64,000 bases of DNA from Actimicrobium sp047621665 (GCA_047621665.1 JBLHMB010000012.1:1-64000); one strand, 5' to 3'. Counted from the stretch's first letter, positions 45,322-53,868 are shown. The notes: generated by a model not told the origin, from the sequence alone. A program made the numbers and translations.

Positions 45322-46031
45322 GCGTCACTGATCCAAACATGCCGGCGCTCGAATCGCTGTGGGGTATCCCGCTGGCGAGCGCGTTGTTGCCGGATGCGGG
45401 GCCGGTCAATGCCGAATTGCTGCGCGCGTTTGCGATGATGCGTCAGCATGATCCGCGTCCTGCGAGCGCGACGTCGGCCTCTTTTTATGCCAGCGCCGAC
45501 GATTTGCTGTCGCGCTGCGATATCGCCGAAATGCAGACGCTGTTCAGCTTTATCGGCGCACGCCTCGGTGCAGTGGTGTCGTCGCTGAACCGGCAAGCGT
45601 GGCAGGATCACGGCGTCAGTGGCGCCCGCATTGCGATCGCCGGCAGCTGGTTTCAGGTGCAGAACGATGGCGCTTTTCATGACGTGCATACGCACGGCAA
45701 CTGTTCGTGGTCGGGCGTGTATTACGTCGATATTGATCCGCTCGCGCAACGGCAGACACACCCGGTTTACGGCGAACGCAATGGCATGCTGCGATTTTAC
45801 GGACCGTGGTGGGATCAGTTGGCCGGTGCCCATATCGATGCCGGCAATACTTACCTGATGGATGCGCACCGCGATATCGCGCCGGAGCCGGGCTTGCTGG
45901 TGCTGTTCCCGTCATCGCTCAAGCATCAGGCATTTCCGTATGCCGGCACGCGCGACCGGGTCGCGATTTCATTTAATGCCACGGTTGAAGCCGGCGGCAG
46001 TAGCGCGTCCAAGCCCTATGATTTTTCCTGA
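45318..46031 (+). CDS. 2OG-Fe(II)-oxygenase-like protein in the cox operon
   Basis: A 237-residue protein of the TIGR02466 / PF13759 style (putative 2-oxoglutarate-Fe(II) oxygenase). The jelly-roll ligand segment reads HDVHTHGNCSWSGVYYV from residue 121, and the second-half segment LVLFPSSLKHQAFP with His203 is followed by RVAISFN (Arg214) at the end. I have not seen it named as a cox gene. It overlaps the coxF stop (ATGA) and the next gene by 14 bp. The substrate is unknown; a residue of a Cox protein or a small molecule are both possible. Confidence 0.75.
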   Translation: MSVTDPNMPALESLWGIPLASALLPDAGPVNAELLRAFAMMRQHDPRPASATSASFYASADDLLSRCDIAEMQTLFSFIGARLGAVVSSLNRQAWQDHGVSGARIAIAGSWFQVQNDGAFHDVHTHGNCSWSGVYYVDIDPLAQRQTHPVYGERNGMLRFYGPWWDQLAGAHIDAGNTYLMDAHRDIAPEPGLLVLFPSSLKHQAFPYAGTRDRVAISFNATVEAGGSSASKPYDFS

Positions 46032-46473
46032 GACTTTCGCTTTGCTGCTGCTCGGCCTGATTGGCATGGTGCTCGGCTTGCTGCTGGACTTGCAGGGGCC
46101 GGGACTGGCCATTCTGTCGTCGCTGTGCCGGGTCGATGCCGCTCCCGATGTGCTGGTGACGCTGCAGCTGCACTGGATGTGGCTGCCGGCCATGCATGTC
46201 GGGATGATCCTGCTGCCGCTGGCCTGGTCGGCCCGTCATTGCCGGGCTGCGCCGCTGCTGCGGCAGCTGGTCTGTTCGGCCTCGATGATGGCCGGGATGA
46301 CGGGCGCGGCGATGGTGGCCGGGATGCTGGCGGGCTGGCCGGCGACGCCGGTCGGCATGCTGGTCATGATGTGTGCCGGTATGGCGTGCGGGATGCTGGT
46401 GGCAGGAGCGCTGCAGCGTCTGGGGATTTTTAGTCGATTGTTACGAAATAAACCGGAGCTTGTGCATGGATAG
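46018..46473 (+). CDS. methionine-rich four-helix membrane protein
   Basis: A 151-residue membrane protein with about four hydrophobic segments (4-24, 51-71, 90-108 and 112-132). Fifteen residues (10%) are Met, mostly in or at the ends of helices (HWMWLPAMHVGM, SASMMAGM, GMLVMMCAGMACGM), with several Cys and His. I do not recognise the family. The frame begins at ATG 46018 inside the previous gene (14 bp overlap) and overlaps coxI by 8 bp, so it is coexpressed with the CO dehydrogenase genes. A soft-metal (copper) transport role is a guess from composition and place. Confidence 0.7.
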   Translation: MIFPETFALLLLGLIGMVLGLLLDLQGPGLAILSSLCRVDAAPDVLVTLQLHWMWLPAMHVGMILLPLAWSARHCRAAPLLRQLVCSASMMAGMTGAAMVAGMLAGWPATPVGMLVMMCAGMACGMLVAGALQRLGIFSRLLRNKPELVHG

Positions 46474-47485
46474 TACTGATCTCGCCGTTTTGAAAACCTG
46501 CATAGGCTGGCTCGAATCCGGCCATCACGTGATGCTGGCCACCGTCGTGCAGACCTGGGGATCGGCACCGCGCCCGGTTGGTTCGTGGCTGGTCATCCGG
46601 GATGACGGACAGCTGATCGGGTCAGTCTCCGGTGGCTGCGTCGAAGATGATCTGATCGACCGTGTGCGCGCCGAATTGCCCTCGGCGACCTTGCCGCACA
46701 TTGTGCGGTATGGCGTCTCGCGCGATGAAGCTACCCGCTTTGGCCTGCCCTGTGGCGGCACCTTGCGGCTGGTGCTGGAGCCGCGTCCTGAGCTGGTGGT
46801 GCTCAAGGCGCTGTTAGCGCGGGTCAGTGCGAAGCTGTTGACAACGCGGGTGCTTGATCTGCACAGCGGACTCGCTACCCTGAGCGCGGCGCAGCGCAGT
46901 GACATCTTGCAGTTCGATGAACAGTGTTTGCGCGCGATCCATGGCCCGCGCTGGCGCATGGTGCTGATCGGCGCGGGTGAGCTATCGCATTATGTCGCGC
47001 AAATTGCGCTGGGGGCGGATTACGAAGTGATCGTGATTGATCCGCGCGAAGAATTCGGCTCGGTGCTGGCGCTGTCGGACGTGACTTTTTCGCGTGGGAT
47101 GCCGGACGATGTTCTCATCGAACTTGCGGTCGATAACCATACCGCCATTGTCGCGCTGACGCATGATCCGAAGCTCGATGATCTGGCGCTGATGGAGGGT
47201 TTGAAGTCGGCCGCGTTTTATGTCGGCGCACTGGGTAGTCGCGCCAACACGGCGCGGCGCAGGGAGCGCCTGCTTGAATTCGACCTGACTGCCAGGCAGA
47301 TCGATCGCCTGCATGGCCCGGTCGGCTTGTATCTGGGAGCGAATACGCCGGCCGAAATGGCGATCTCGATACTGGCTGAAATTACTGCGGCCAAACATCA
47401 GGTGCCGATATTGCAGAAGCGTGAAATCTCCAGCGGCCAGCGTCAACTTCGCACGCTGGCCATCGATACTGTCGCGGTTTCCTAG
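46466..47485 (+). CDS. coxI: XdhC/CoxI family Mo-hydroxylase maturation protein
   Basis: A 339-residue XdhC/CoxI protein. The N-terminal domain has VVQTWGSAPRPVGSW and SVSGGCVEDDL near residue 55; the C-terminal Rossmann-like domain has LIGAGELSHYVAQIALG near residue 155 and GALGSRANTARR near residue 255. Such proteins bind and help sulfurate the Mo cofactor before insertion. It is last in the cox operon; a coxF-like relative lies two genes upstream. Confidence 0.92.
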   Translation: MDSTDLAVLKTCIGWLESGHHVMLATVVQTWGSAPRPVGSWLVIRDDGQLIGSVSGGCVEDDLIDRVRAELPSATLPHIVRYGVSRDEATRFGLPCGGTLRLVLEPRPELVVLKALLARVSAKLLTTRVLDLHSGLATLSAAQRSDILQFDEQCLRAIHGPRWRMVLIGAGELSHYVAQIALGADYEVIVIDPREEFGSVLALSDVTFSRGMPDDVLIELAVDNHTAIVALTHDPKLDDLALMEGLKSAAFYVGALGSRANTARRRERLLEFDLTARQIDRLHGPVGLYLGANTPAEMAISILAEITAAKHQVPILQKREISSGQRQLRTLAIDTVAVS

Positions 47486-48225
47486 ACTTCCTGCAGGGTC
47501 GGACGGAACAGGATTTCATTGATGTCGACATCGTCCGGCTGGCTCATTGCATAAATGACGGCGCGGGCGAAGGCATCCGGTGGAATCGCCACTTCATAAA
47601 TTTTCTTGACGTTGGCGGCGACGTCCGGCTCAGTGATGCTGTCAGGCAGTTCGGTCGCAACGGCACCGGGCGAGATCACGGTAGTACGGATATTGTATGG
47701 CTTGACTTCAAGACGCAGGCCTTCGGACAGCGCCCGGACTGCATGCTTGGTTGCAGCGTAGACCGCCGCGCCGGGACGAACCTTGTGACCGGCCACGGAT
47801 GATACGTTGATGATGTGGCCGGATTTTTGCGCTTGCATATAGGGCAGAGCCGCGGCGATGCCGTACAACACGCCTTTCAGATTGACGTCGATCATCTGGT
47901 CCCAGTCGGCGATTTTCAATCGTTCCAGTGGTGAATGCGGCATCAGGCCGGCATTGTTGATCATCACGTCGATACGGCCGTAGGCCTTGACTGCCGCATC
48001 GACCAGATTCTGGACTTGCTTGCTGTCGGTGACGTCGGTTTGGACCGCGAGTGCCTTTTCGCTACTGCCGGCCAGTTCGCCGGCCAAGGCAGTAATGCGA
48101 TCGATGCGTCGCGCGCCCAGCACGACGATGGCACCAAGCTTTGACAGATGGCGCGCGGTGCTCTCGCCCAGACCACTACTGGCTCCGGTAATGACGACGA
48201 CCTTGCCTTCGATATTGTTACTCAT
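47482..48225 (-). CDS. short-chain dehydrogenase/reductase
   Basis: A 247-residue classical SDR. The cofactor loop is VVITGASSGLGESTARHL at residues 8-25, with NNAGLMPHSPLE near residue 86, the catalytic Ser in INVSSVAGHKV near residue 138 and YAATKHA (Tyr/Lys) near residue 154. The Arg-Arg after the second strand (GARRIDRI) favours NADPH. The substrate is unknown. It converges with coxI, overlapping its stop by 4 bp. A strong RBS (AGGAGG) lies before ATG 48225, so I rejected the longer GTG start at 48264. Confidence 0.92.
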   Translation of the reverse strand: MSNNIEGKVVVITGASSGLGESTARHLSKLGAIVVLGARRIDRITALAGELAGSSEKALAVQTDVTDSKQVQNLVDAAVKAYGRIDVMINNAGLMPHSPLERLKIADWDQMIDVNLKGVLYGIAAALPYMQAQKSGHIINVSSVAGHKVRPGAAVYAATKHAVRALSEGLRLEVKPYNIRTTVISPGAVATELPDSITEPDVAANVKKIYEVAIPPDAFARAVIYAMSQPDDVDINEILFRPTLQEV

Positions 48226-48553
48226 GCTGTTGACCTCCTGGTTTTTCAGACTGGATGGTGGCACAACCGGAAGGTATGCGTTTGTACCTAAGCGAACATA
48301 GCGCTATGCGGCGGTAAATTCAGTTCATCCTGGTAACGACTCGTTACCACTTAGTCATGATTTCGCTACTTGAGTTTCATGGTTATGTTCGCTTCCGAAC
48401 AGAACCGCGGGAACTTCCAGCGCATCGTCTTCTCACGCCGGATCGAAAGGGTCCGGGCCATCCAGACAACTTGTTTTTTAGAAGTCGGTGGCGACATGAG
48501 TTGCATAATTTTCCCTACTGTTGCAGGAATTAGTTCACTTAGAGAGGTTCACC
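48226..48553. other. intergenic control region with three inverted repeats
   Basis: About 330 bases between the divergent SDR and lipoprotein genes. It holds a 19-bp perfect inverted repeat TGGTAACGA-C-TCGTTACCA (about 48331-48349), a 12-bp palindrome CATAGCGCTATG (about 48297-48308) and AGGTA-N8-TACCT (about 48272-48289). All three lie upstream of the SDR. They look like binding sites of a dimeric repressor, but no regulator gene is beside them. Confidence 0.6.
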
Positions 48554-48829
48554 ATGAAGTATTCAATTCTTTTGCTTGCCCTGGTTGGTTCGCTGGCACT
48601 GACGGCATGTGAGCGTCCTTCCACAACGGTTGCTGTGCCAGTCGCAGTGCCCGGTCCCGCCGGCGCAACCGGAGCCACGGGATCAACCGGCGCTACCGGG
48701 GCAGCAGGTGCCACCACGTCTGGCATGGACGGCGCCAAGGGTGCAACCGGCGACTCCGGAGCAACGGGTGCTACCGGCGATACCGGTAAGACAGGCGACA
48801 CCGTCATCGTTGTACCTGCGCCAAAGTAA
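48554..48829 (+). CDS. collagen-like lipoprotein
   Basis: A 91-residue protein. The signal peptide ends in a lipobox LTAC (Cys19), so it should be lipid-anchored. From about residue 36 it consists of Gly-X-Y triplets (GPA, GAT, GST, GAA, GMD, GAK, GDS, GDT and others): seven triplets, a Thr-Ser break, then nine more, so a collagen-like triple helix is possible. Many X-Y positions are Ala-Thr, which could be glycosylated. The function is unknown. AGAGAGG precedes the ATG by 7 bp. A short tail follows (VIVVPAPK). Confidence 0.85.
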   Translation: MKYSILLLALVGSLALTACERPSTTVAVPVAVPGPAGATGATGSTGATGAAGATTSGMDGAKGATGDSGATGATGDTGKTGDTVIVVPAPK

Positions 48830-48894
48830 CTTGCTGCATTAATTGCGTTGCCTCCGCACCGAGGTGTCGCGTAAAGGCAGAGCGACATGACAAG

Positions 48895-48925
48895 GAAATC
48901 TCCGGTTCGGAGATTTCTTTTTTTG
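48895..48925 (+). terminator. intrinsic terminator of the lipoprotein gene
   Basis: GAAATCTCCG-GTT-CGGAGATTTC is a perfect 10-bp stem with a 3-base loop, followed by seven or more T. It separates the lipoprotein from the small membrane protein. Confidence 0.92.
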
Positions 48926-48947
48926 ATAGTCCATTCAATCCGAAGGA

Positions 48948-49139
48948 ATGTTCATGATCGTTAATCTTATTATTACCCTGGTAATTTTTGGACTGATCTG
49001 GTGGCTGGTTGGCATGTTGCCGCTGCCATCCCCGGTGGCACAGATTGTGCGCGTGCTGTTCATCATCATGCTGATCCTGATCGTGCTGTCAGCGTTCGGG
49101 ATGTTGCCGGGCGGGTACCTACCGCAGCTAATGCGGTAA
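48948..49139 (+). CDS. small two-helix membrane protein (Thivi_2564-like)
   Basis: A 63-residue protein with two hydrophobic segments (about 4-24 and 33-52) joined by a LPLPSPVAQIVR loop. It resembles the small Thivi_2564-type membrane proteins found in many proteobacteria, which have no known role. AAGGA precedes ATG 48948 by 4 bp; ATG 48954 is a possible internal start. It lies between two terminators, so it is a single-gene unit. Confidence 0.75.
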   Translation: MFMIVNLIITLVIFGLIWWLVGMLPLPSPVAQIVRVLFIIMLILIVLSAFGMLPGGYLPQLMR

Positions 49140-49160
49140 CTCCCGCCCGCTCTTCGTAAG

Positions 49161-49184
49161 CCGGCCTTTGTGCCGGTTTTTTTA
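49161..49184 (+). terminator. terminator after the small membrane protein
   Basis: CCGGC-CTTTGT-GCCGG followed by seven T. The stem is only 5 bp (6 with the flanking G-T), but the T-run is strong. It lies at the 3' end of the convergent AI-2E permease gene. Confidence 0.75.
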
Positions 49185-50192
49185 TAGCAGGTGGCGTTCG
49201 TGTAATTCCCGTTTCAGATAGGCGTATAGCACTGGCGCAGCGATGATGCCGCGCATGCCAAAGGCGGATTCCATGACCAGTATGGCGACCAGTAATTCCC
49301 AGGAGCGCGCATTAATATGGCTGCCGATGATTCTTGCATTGAGAAAATACTCAAATTTGTGCACCAGTATCATGAATACCAGGGAGCCAATGGCCGTATG
49401 CAGCGAGTGCGCCAGGCCGATGACGACTAACAGCGAGTTAGAGATCAGGTTGCCGACCACAGGAAGCAGACCAACAAAAAAAGTCAGCACAATGAGTGTT
49501 TTAGTCAGTGGCAGTTGGATGTCCATCAGTGGCAGGATGATCAGAAGGTAAATACTGATGAGCACGGTGTTGATGGCAGCTATACGGACCTGAGCAAAGA
49601 CGATACGTTGAAATGCCTCGCTGAGATGACACACGCGTTCGCGCAGCGCGGCGGCCAAGGGTAGATAGACTTGTGGTGCGCTGTCGTACAGAGCCACCAT
49701 TGCACCGATGATCATGCCAATCAGTACATGGGCAAGAATGCGGCCGGTTTCCTGGCCGATAACCTTAGCTTCCAGCGCATGTAAACGCAGCCAGTCGGTG
49801 ATCATCAGGCGTAACCCATCGCTACTTTTCGGTAAATTATTGCTGAGCCAGAGTGGAATCTGATCCCGTGATTTCTCGATGATATCGGCCATCTTTTGCA
49901 GTAATACCGGCAAGCTGCCGGCCTCGCTGTTGAAAAATGTCATCGCGCCCCAGATGACAAGGGACAGCACGGTGATGGTCAGCACACCAATACCGGCAAC
50001 CGAGACCAGTCGCGCGCGCGTACTGCTGATATTTTTGCCTAGTAAAGGTGTCGTCATGTGGACAAGCGAGTACACCAGTAACCCCGAAAAAAGAGCGGCG
50101 AGCAAACCTAGTTGCAAGACAAGCAGCAATGCGGCAGCGGCAAGGAGGTAAGAAGCGTGATCGACCAGATCAAGAGTTTTTTTATTGCGCAT
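49182..50192 (-). CDS. AI-2E transporter family protein
   Basis: A 336-residue membrane protein of the AI-2E transporter (PerM/TqsA) family with about seven hydrophobic segments. Typical features are the N-terminal helix pair with LLAALFSGLLVYSLVHM, the amphipathic extended segment with IPLWLSNNLPKSSDGL, and the late helices PLMDIQLPLTKTLIVLTFFVGLLPVVGNL and KFEYFLNARIIGSHI. Members export autoinducer-2 or ions; the substrate here is not known. Confidence 0.85.
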   Translation of the reverse strand: MRNKKTLDLVDHASYLLAAAALLLVLQLGLLAALFSGLLVYSLVHMTTPLLGKNISSTRARLVSVAGIGVLTITVLSLVIWGAMTFFNSEAGSLPVLLQKMADIIEKSRDQIPLWLSNNLPKSSDGLRLMITDWLRLHALEAKVIGQETGRILAHVLIGMIIGAMVALYDSAPQVYLPLAAALRERVCHLSEAFQRIVFAQVRIAAINTVLISIYLLIILPLMDIQLPLTKTLIVLTFFVGLLPVVGNLISNSLLVVIGLAHSLHTAIGSLVFMILVHKFEYFLNARIIGSHINARSWELLVAILVMESAFGMRGIIAAPVLYAYLKRELHERHLL

Positions 50193-50863
50193 GGTGTTAT
50201 TGCGTGATTGAAAATGGGAATTTAACGCATATTTCTAGTGTTGCGCACCTTATGCCGTGAATCAATGGTTACCGATTGTCTTCATTGCGTGTTGTGCGAA
50301 AGGAGGGTGATGAAGATATGGCTTTGAGCGGCCTGTTGTTTCAGTGGCATTAATATGCAGTGCAGTTAAACGTGCCGGGGGTAAAGATTTGTGATGGGGT
50401 CACTACATCCGAATACTACGGTCCTCAACAATAAAACGGTCATTCGAATGCGCTTTGCATTATTCGGGACTGACGTGGCGATCGGTGGCGGATGTTAAAT
50501 TTTCAGGTAATTTTGCCTACCTGTAAGTTAAAAAATTAGTCTTGATAGCCTTTTATAGGCTGTTTCCTTTGAGAAATGTTTGTTTTGTCTGCGTGTTGCC
50601 TCTCTTAACCGGGTAATTTCTCAACAAAAGATGATTTTAGGTTCGGGAAGTAGACTTTTCGGCTCATGTGCGGTGAAAACTACCTGTTTGGCATGAGCAT
50701 CAAAATATTTAGATTAAACGAGCGGTAGTTTTTTTATTTTATTAGGTTATACTCGGCACATCGTTGAGATTCGAGCTAGCAGCGCAGTATCAGTCTGTTC
50801 TTCCTGTCTTGGTTGAAGCGATCCAAAGGGCAACAGCCCAAATTAACTGAAATAGGAATTGTA
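50193..50863. other. long cspA upstream region and leader
   Basis: About 670 bases without a gene, AT-rich toward the 3' half. TATACT at 50748-50753 is a likely -10 box, which gives a 5' leader of about 105 bases before cspA, as is common for cold-shock genes. A 9-bp inverted repeat (AAAACTACC 50676-50684 with GGTAGTTTT 50724-50732) and a 7-bp one (GCTCATG 50662-50668 with CATGAGC 50692-50698) lie over and upstream of the expected -35 area. The part from 50193 to about 50600 shows nothing I can name. Confidence 0.55.
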
Positions 50864-51067
50864 ATGGCAACTGGCATCGTAAAATGGTTCAATGATTCGA
50901 AGGGTTTTGGCTTTATCACACCTGACGAAGGCGGCGAAGATTTGTTCGCTCACTTCTCGGCTATCCAGTCGAGTGGTTTCAAATCGCTGCAAGAAAATCA
51001 ACGCGTTTCTTTTGAAGTTACTGCTGGTCCTAAGGGCAAGCAAGCTTCGAACATTCAGCCTATCTAA
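50864..51067 (+). CDS. cold-shock protein CspA family
   Basis: A 67-residue cold-shock domain protein that binds single-stranded RNA/DNA. The RNP1 motif is KGFGFITP and RNP2 reads DLFAHFSAI; the start MATGIVKWFND is typical. ATG 50864 is chosen because the longer upstream frame is a read-through of the leader and because CspA homologues start here. It has its own terminator. Confidence 0.96.
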   Translation: MATGIVKWFNDSKGFGFITPDEGGEDLFAHFSAIQSSGFKSLQENQRVSFEVTAGPKGKQASNIQPI

Positions 51068-51093
51068 GCTGAATTAAGTTAAGCGTTTCAGGA

Positions 51094-51119
51094 AACCTCG
51101 GCTTGCCGAGGTTTTTTTT
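51094..51119 (+). terminator. intrinsic terminator of the cold-shock gene
   Basis: ACCTCGG-CTTG-CCGAGGT is a 7-bp perfect stem with a four-base loop, followed by about eight T. Confidence 0.93.
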
Positions 51120-51120
51120 C

Positions 51121-51590
51121 GTCTTGCTTTTCGAATAGTCATGTGTAATGCATGAATTTGACTTCGTCAGCTTCTGCAAAAAATCAATGCGCATAAATAT
51201 TGATTTTGCGCACACATCCATCGATTGCTTAAGCTCACAATACGGCCATTGAGGAATGCCAATTGATTCTCGCCGAATAAGAGTTTTTTGCTTAAATTGT
51301 GAAAGTTCTCACGCAACCCATCGCCTTGATATGCATGAATATTCCTTGTTCATCGCGAAAGTTTCGGGCGGGTAGCACAGCCGAAATGCATTGAATATTG
51401 AATTGAATTTCTAGATGATTGCCATTGGAAAGTTGGATCTGAGTAGTTTTACTTACGTATTGTATGTTGCGTTGCCGCATGATGTTTCTGTTGCTGCCAC
51501 AGGATGTGGCTCTTACAATCTAGCCCGCGGACAAATAAGTTTCGATTAGCTTGTTAATAATGTTTCGCATTTAAAAACATAGAGGATGAC
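51121..51590. other. AT-rich region upstream of livK
   Basis: About 470 bases, AT-rich. A minus-strand open frame (51292-51480, 62 codons) has no ribosome binding site and resembles nothing I know. The livK RBS (AGAGGA) and probably its promoter lie in the last 60 bases (TTAATAATG at about 51552), but I cannot pick a -35 box. Confidence 0.45.
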
Positions 51591-52748
51591 ATGTCATACA
51601 AAATCAAAGCACTGGTTGCGTCAGTAGTATTGGTCTGGTCGGCATCAGGTATTGCGGCAGAGCCGATCGTGATTGGAGTCTCGGGACCGTTTACTGGTGG
51701 CTCCGCACCGATGGGCGTGTCAATGCGTGATGGCGTAAAGCTTGCTGTAAGTGAAATTAACGCCAAGGGCGGATTGCTAGGTCGTCAGATCACGCTGATC
51801 GAGCGCGACGATGAAGCCAAAAACGAGCGCGGCGTTCAGGTCGCTCAGGAGTTAATCAACAAAGAGAAAGTCGTAGCAACGGTCGGGTTCATCAATACCG
51901 GCGTGGCGCTGGCTTCGCAACGGTTTTATCAGGAAGCCAAAATCCCTGTGATGAACAACGTGGCAACCGGCTCCATCGTTACCAAGCAGTTCGCTGACCA
52001 GCCTGAAAACTACATCTTCCGTAATTCCGCTAATGATGCAATCCAGTCAGCAATGATTGTCGAGGAAGCGATCGTCAAGCGCAAATTCACAAAGGTGGCG
52101 ATTCTGGCCGACTCGACCAACTACGGCCAGTTAGGTCGTGAAGATCTTGAAAAAGCACTAGCAAAAAAAGGTATCAAGGCGGTTGCGATTGAGAAATACA
52201 ACATCAAGGATGTCGACATGACAGCCCAATTGTTGAAATCCAAACAGGCCGGTGCACAGGCCGTCCTGACTTACGGTATCGGGCCGGAACTGGCGCAGAT
52301 CGCCAATGGTATGGAAAAGCTCAGCTGGAAAGTGCCAATGATCGGTAGCTGGACGTTGTCGATGGCAAACTTTATCGACAATGCAGGTAAAAATGGTGAC
52401 GGTTCATTGATGCCACAAACCTTCATCCAGGACCCAACGACGTCAAAGCGTAAGGCGTTTATTGATGCCTATGTCAAAACCTACAGCCCGCCGGGTGGCC
52501 GTATTCCATCGCCGGTATCGGCCGCACAGGGATATGACTCCATATTTTTGCTTGCTGCAGCAATCAAGCAAGCTGGTTCGACCGATGGTTCAAAAGTACG
52601 CGAAGCACTCGAGAACATGAAAGAAAAAGTCGACGGTGTTGTCACTTCGTACGCCAAGCCATTTACCAAGGATGACCACGAAGCCATCAAAATTGACGTA
52701 CCTGTTTTTGGTGAAGTCAAAGATGGTCGCATCGTTCTGGCGAAATAA
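51591..52748 (+). CDS. livK: branched-chain amino-acid-type ABC transporter, binding protein
   Basis: A 385-residue periplasmic-binding protein of the Leu/Ile/Val type. The signal peptide ends near residue 23 (SASGIAA-EP). The binding-fold segments are IVIGVSGPFTGGSAPMG, KGGLLGRQITLIERDDE and the VATVGFINTGVALAS segment. The true ligand (amino acid, urea, aromatic acid) cannot be read from sequence. It is the first gene of the livKHMGF set. RBS AGAGGA precedes the ATG. Confidence 0.92.
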   Translation: MSYKIKALVASVVLVWSASGIAAEPIVIGVSGPFTGGSAPMGVSMRDGVKLAVSEINAKGGLLGRQITLIERDDEAKNERGVQVAQELINKEKVVATVGFINTGVALASQRFYQEAKIPVMNNVATGSIVTKQFADQPENYIFRNSANDAIQSAMIVEEAIVKRKFTKVAILADSTNYGQLGREDLEKALAKKGIKAVAIEKYNIKDVDMTAQLLKSKQAGAQAVLTYGIGPELAQIANGMEKLSWKVPMIGSWTLSMANFIDNAGKNGDGSLMPQTFIQDPTTSKRKAFIDAYVKTYSPPGGRIPSPVSAAQGYDSIFLLAAAIKQAGSTDGSKVREALENMKEKVDGVVTSYAKPFTKDDHEAIKIDVPVFGEVKDGRIVLAK

Positions 52749-52977
52749 CTAGGTAGGGCCTGCGCGCTTCGGCGCTCATGGTCATGTTGGTCGTGATTGC
52801 CGGTTGCCAGTTCTGGCTCCGGCATCGAGAGTCTATCCCGATATATTTTTGCAAGTTACATGAGTGCTGCAGGACGCTTTTGTTTTACGTTCTTCGAGCG
52901 CATGCAAAATTGATCGGGATAGGCTCTTGGCATAATTGAACCCTGCTGCTGCGGCGGCTGTAATACAGGTGGAAATA

Positions 52978-53868
52978 ATGGAAATTTTCTTACAACTCGT
53001 TTTCAGTGGCATCGCGCTGGGCATGATTTACGCGGTGATTGCTTTCGGCTACCAGCTGACATTTGCGACATCTGGGACCTTGAACTTTGGTCAAGGTGAA
53101 GCGCTAATGCTCGGTGCATTGGTCGGGCTTAGCCTAGTCGGTAATATTCATGGTGGACCTTACTTGAACTACTGGTTGATGATTCCGGTGGTCATCGTGT
53201 TTGGTGCGATGCAAGGCGTATTTGTTGAATGGATAGGCGTGCGACCGGCAATCAAGATCAAGTCGGAATTTGGCTGGATTATGTCAACGATTGCACTAGC
53301 CATCATTTTCAAGAACGTTGCTGAAAATATTTGGGGTAAGGACGATCTTCCCTTTCCTTCTCCGTTGCCTGCGGCACCTTTCCAGGTACTGGGTGCCAAC
53401 GTGCAGCCAATGCAAGTAGTCGTGGTGTTGGGGGCCCTGGCAATGATGCTGGCAGTTGAGGTATTCAACAGAAAATCCATTTATGGCAAAGCGGTAGTAG
53501 CGACGTCGAATGACCGCGATGCTGCCGGTCTGATGGGTATTAATACCAGCATGGTAATTACATTTTCCTATGCTCTGTCATCAGCGACGGCCGCTTTGGC
53601 AGGTGTTCTGGTGGCGCCGCTGACGCTTACCGGCGCAACGATGGGAACTGCCTTGGGTTTGAAGGCATTTGCGGTGGCAATTATCGGTGGCTTGACTTCG
53701 GGACTTGGGGTGATTGTAGGTGGATTGATTCTGGGTATCGCGGAAACCACCACCGGATTCTATATTTCAACGGGCTACAAGGAAGTACCTGGGCTTGTAC
53801 TGCTGTTGCTCGTGCTGGCAATTAAACCAGCCGGTCTATTCGGTAAAGCTACGATCAAGAAAGTATGA
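52978..53868 (+). CDS. livH: branched-chain ABC transporter permease LivH
   Basis: A 296-residue permease with about eight membrane helices and the LivH-type MEIFLQLVFSGIALGMIYAVIA start (split: MEIFLQLVFSGIALG, MIYAVIAFGYQLTFATSG). The EAA-like loop region has DRDAAGLMGINTSMVI. I chose ATG 52978, preceded by GGTGGAAAT; a TTG upstream at 52936 is less likely. A 229-bp gap after livK may hold an attenuating structure, but no clear hairpin-T run is seen. Confidence 0.92.
   Translation: MEIFLQLVFSGIALGMIYAVIAFGYQLTFATSGTLNFGQGEALMLGALVGLSLVGNIHGGPYLNYWLMIPVVIVFGAMQGVFVEWIGVRPAIKIKSEFGWIMSTIALAIIFKNVAENIWGKDDLPFPSPLPAAPFQVLGANVQPMQVVVVLGALAMMLAVEVFNRKSIYGKAVVATSNDRDAAGLMGINTSMVITFSYALSSATAALAGVLVAPLTLTGATMGTALGLKAFAVAIIGGLTSGLGVIVGGLILGIAETTTGFYISTGYKEVPGLVLLLLVLAIKPAGLFGKATIKKV

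Noticed and set aside
51292..51480. A minus-strand open frame of 62 codons upstream of livK.
   Set aside because: It has no ribosome binding site, no recognisable protein features and lies in AT-rich intergenic sequence.
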